From assembly GCF_014633365.1 (NCBI RefSeq), contig NC_068351.1, positions 5,814,879-5,878,878 of the forward strand: a stretch of 64,000 bases of DNA. The letters run 5' to 3'. Of this stretch, positions 61,501 through 64,000 are shown piece by piece (position 1 is the stretch's first letter; each line of letters begins with the position of its first letter). The notes beneath the pieces were generated by a model that did not search any database, was not told the DNA's origin, and saw only the letters and a program-made list of their open reading frames with translations. This DNA is from Diospyros lotus (lineage: Eukaryota > Streptophyta > Magnoliopsida > Ericales > Ebenaceae). A program made the translations under genes and the position numbers.

Positions 61501-62262
61501 TAGAAGCCTGAGTTTAATGCTCGAGCAATCTTGCTAACGTAAGGTTTCTCTAACCATTTGGAATGACTTTATCAGAACATTATTTTCATCAAACATCTTT
61601 TTCAATTCAGATATGATCTCCTTATGTAGATTGTTCCCCTCAGAATCTTGGCTACAATGGTAAAATATGAAGTAGTTTAAATTTGTAAGTATAAAATAAC
61701 TAATAGAAAACAAATAATGCAATTCGAAAGAAAAAGGTTTATACCCTACAACATGTAATATGTTCGCGACTTTGTTATCTGTATCGTAAATGTATAACTG
61801 TGCAAATTTAGGCAAAGATCTTTCAATTGGCAACAAACTCCCAATCAGGTGTGAGTTTTGACTGTGCAATCTGAACAAAGGTGGCGATTTACCCTAGTTT
61901 ATACTAGAGTCAATCTTTCCTCCCATTGATGTGAAGGAAAACATCATGTTGTACATTTGAATGATCTCAATGAAATGCCTACTTTTCTCGTCACCTACAT
62001 AGAGTAGATCATTTAGAACTTGAGGAGGCCATGGCATACGTGGAAGCTCAACTTTTCCTTGTATGCAACACAATGGGAATTTTGGTTTTTTTCGTATTAT
62101 AATTTTTGCCAACTCTCTTGTCATACCAAAATATAACACCTCAAAATTCACATTTGTGTGATGCATCACCAATGTCAGCGTATTCTGCCAAATCAAAAAT
62201 AAAATATGTTTTTGAGTTATGAAAATCGCAATACACCACATGTAACATCCTGTATCGAGCAA
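55508..62262 (-). pseudogene. Helitron Rep-helicase gene, degenerate and interrupted
   Basis: Segments in correct order on the - strand: N-terminal Helitron part (FSFTSMGGKID, near 61930), HSQNSHLIGSLLP (near 61850), WAGYPDLFITFTCN (near 60910), the HUH nuclease motif GLPHAHIL with HAH at 60563-60555, LDNRYMVPHNRYLLLKY (near 60300), and the two catalytic tyrosines KYFFKY at 60218-60204. After the solo LTR come DCRYIFPCEAAW (near 57890), Walker A GYGGTGK (near 56825), KLIIWDEA (near 56595), PVIPKGSRQDIV (near 56420) and ending FSHGQLYV with a stop at 55508. In an intact element this protein nicks DNA and drives rolling-circle transposition. Damage includes stops just before GLPHAHIL and Walker A, TAG at 55637-55639, frameshifts and the LTR insertion. 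At least one intron (about 60724-60595, gtatgt...ttacag) is visible. Confidence 0.93.
57953..60173 (+). mobile_element. Solo LTR, 2221 bp, inserted in the Helitron gene
   Basis: It starts TGTAACGCCCC and ends GGGGGTGTTTACA, short inverted ends of TG...CA form, and is flanked by a perfect 5-bp duplication TGCAG (57948-57952 and 60174-60178). It shares CTGAGTCTTGCGACTCA and TTTCCATCATTCCAGGT (about 59757-59797) with the solo LTR at 44476, so both belong to related families, here in + orientation. No internal retrotransposon sequence remains. Within it are a 16-bp palindrome GAAACGACGTCGTTTC (58386-58401) and a G-box CACGTG (58443-58448). Overlapping open frames around 59150-59860 are not coding in any recognisable way. 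Confidence 0.92.
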
Positions 62263-62878
62263 TAGGAAAGACTAGAACAACTTACCTTGATGGACTTACG
62301 CGAACTTTCCAAGGAATCACCTATCCTTGAGTTTCCTCAGCTCAAGCAGGCTTAATCTGTGAGTTCTTTGCCTACATTCAGCCTAAAATGTATTTAGTTG
62401 GTGTTATTTCCTTTTTTACTTATTCTCGATATATATTACACTTTTCTGGGTTATTGGGGTATTACATTCTCCCACATTGAGCACATGACGTCCTCGTCAT
62501 GCGACCTTACAATTGGTCTCAACTCTCCCCCGTCCAGTGTTCCCGATCCAGTACCCCCAGCCTTGGGGTAGTACATGGTCCCCAGTCCAGTACCCCCAGC
62601 CCTTTGCTAGTACACAATCCCAACACGCGGCCCGGGTCGGCTCTGATACCACCTGTAAATATTGCATCGAGCGATAGAAAGGACCGGAACAACTTACTCT
62701 GATAGGCCTACGCGAAATTCCCAAGCGGTCACCTATCCCCGAGCTTTTCCAGCTCAAGCACATTTAACTCAGGAGTTCTTTGCCTACATTCAGCCCAAAA
62801 GGTATTCAGTTGATATTGTTTCCTTTCTTACTTATTCTCGATATATACTATCATTCTCTGGACTCTTAAGGTATTACA
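62241..62878 (-). mobile_element. Cassandra-type TRIM retrotransposon, 638 bp
   Basis: Two direct LTRs, 62241-62466 (226 bp) and 62654-62878 (225 bp), flank a 187-bp interior. On the - strand each LTR begins TGTAATACC and ends in ACA. TGGTATCAGAGCC (complement of 62639-62651), the binding site for initiator methionine tRNA, sits 2 bp inside the upstream LTR, and a purine tract GTGGGAGAA precedes the downstream LTR. The host is duplicated as ccaca/ctaca (one change). Each LTR contains 5S rRNA-like sequence, including GAACTCCTGAGTTAAATGTG, GCTTGAGCT and GGGATAGGTGACC (complement of about 62711-62782), the hallmark of Cassandra TRIMs, whose LTRs carry a 5S-derived RNA polymerase III promoter. 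It is non-coding. The LTRs have visibly diverged from each other, so the insertion is old. Confidence 0.92.
62654..62878 (-). repeat. Upstream (5') LTR of the Cassandra TRIM with 5S-like promoter
   Basis: Contains the 5S-like stretch at about 62711-62782. On the - strand the box A-like part reads AGTTAAATGTGCTTGAGC and the box C-like part GGGATAGGTGACC. The other LTR has the corresponding stretch at about 62299-62370. Confidence 0.85.
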
Positions 62879-64000
62879 CTACAGTCTAAAAATTAGTAAG
62901 AGAATACACCGTAGATGGTTAGGAAAGTAATTTCAAACTTGTGTAAAGTATTAAGACATCGTATTCAAATTCCATTATACAAATCCTCAAAGTTAGGTGT
63001 ATTTATTATGTAGCAAATGCTCATATATATTGAATAAAATTTTGTTATCCATATAGACAAAAAAAATGTGATAACACTAACTAAGTTTGAACATACTATA
63101 GAGATTGCATGATTTTGTTAACGAACAACCCAAGAATACCCTTGGTAAAGAATATGCAAAAAAATAATACGATGACATTATAATTTTTATGAGGTAATGT
63201 ATAATTGATTAAATATTTTCACACAATTGATTCTTCAATATATACATTTGAAGTAAGCACATATATGTAAGGATGAAATGAATTATTCCATAATTGAACC
63301 AAATGTATTATGGTCCAATAAAATTTTAATTAATTAAAAACCATGTTATTGATGCATTATCGATAATCATTTAATATTATTAGTAAAAGATTAACTACAT
63401 ATAAAAATTTAATTTTAAAAAATTATTATATTATACGTTAACCTAATAATTAAATAAAAGTCAATAAAATTGATCTTATTATAAAAACAATTTAAATTTA
63501 AATGATTTAGTATAGTATTACTTTAATATCAATATATCATTTTCCTTATGTAGATAATGCTTATAATTATACATTAACATAATAAATGCGCAGAATATTA
63601 AATTTACTAAAAACATTAATTTACATATACCTTAACAAAATCTCGAAATTGATACATAACGCCTTTTTAATGCATAACGAATTATTGACTATTATGTTTT
63701 AATATAAAATTTGTTTTTCTTTGCTTACTACTGTATGTATTATAATATCAATCGATGGTAATTTAGGTGAAAAATCATTGTTTGAGAAACTTGCGACTAT
63801 CCTCCATCTTAATATATATATTAAGAAAAATATTAAGATAATTTTTAGCATATCCAATGCTAAGTAATATTATTTAACTAAATTAAACCTTTTTATTAAT
63901 GTCAATCTTAAGAAGAAAAAAACTGTAAATTAGAAAGATAGGCTCTTCATATAATTACTTAAAAAAAATTTGGTAAAAAATAAGTTACAACTTTCAATTA
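62879..64000. other. AT-rich, no gene recognised
   Basis: Probably the non-coding 5' part of the Helitron up to the candidate end near 63826, then unassigned sequence to the window edge. Reading frames are short and AT-driven. A second tattaagat phrase lies at 63831-63839. Confidence 0.45.

Larger units (their letters stand above)
55299..63826 (-). mobile_element. Formerly autonomous Helitron, nested with younger elements
   Basis: Read on the - strand the 3' end is a hairpin (cgtgc-atc-gcacg, complement of 55311-55325), then gggtgaataagtag ending at 55299; the last four bases are GTAG rather than the consensus CTRR. The next host base on that strand is T, and copy 1 of the PR-4 duplication shows the empty A/T site at 51737/51738. 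The body holds a decayed Rep-helicase gene (55508-62262). A 5'-end-like sequence, TCTTAATATATATATTAAG read on the - strand from 63826, resembles the 5' end of the 37049 element. The base beyond it is A, not T, and the flank does not match the empty site, so the right limit is provisional and the element may extend outside the window. Confidence 0.75.

Overview
This is nuclear DNA of a flowering plant, probably a eudicot. It is strongly AT-rich, two of the genes have a canonical GT-AG intron, the genes belong to plant families (a nepenthesin-type aspartic protease and PR-4/Barwin proteins), and the mobile elements are those of plant genomes (Helitrons, solo LTRs, a Cassandra-type TRIM, MITE-like elements). 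Species and chromosome position cannot be told from the sequence.

Layout. (1) About 1-33241 is the right-hand part of a satellite array that runs off the left edge. The monomer is about 410 bp and carries a GC-rich 27-bp palindrome. Monomers are arranged in higher-order repeats, mostly five monomers (about 2.06 kb) with six- and three-monomer variants. The last 6 kb is diverged and carries a 225-bp Tourist-like MITE. (2) About 33241-33790 is an AT-rich duplicated boundary segment. (3) 34308-35735 is an intronless secreted aspartic protease gene. (4) 37049-40158 is a non-autonomous Helitron with both ends recognisable. (5) 40159-47921 is gene-poor and contains a 2.87-kb solo LTR (44476-47340) with perfect target-site duplications. 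(6) 47922-55298 is a tandem duplication of about 3.5 kb; each copy has one two-exon PR-4 gene on the + strand. (7) From 55299 almost to the right edge lies a second, formerly autonomous Helitron on the - strand. Its Rep-helicase gene is decayed and was hit by a 2.22-kb solo LTR (57953-60173); a Cassandra-type TRIM (62241-62878) lies at its upstream end.

The two intact kinds of gene encode secreted proteins: the protease enters the secretory pathway, and the PR-4 pair are small extracellular defence proteins with W-box motifs upstream. The duplicated PR-4 block is useful because each copy supplies the empty site for an insertion in the other: an hAT-like element in copy 1 and the Helitron in copy 2.

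I found no clearly new biochemical system. The most unusual structures are the palindrome-bearing higher-order satellite, the nested Helitron/LTR/TRIM block, and the repeated Helitron 5'-end motifs inside the first Helitron. All judgements are by eye; no alignment or database search was run.
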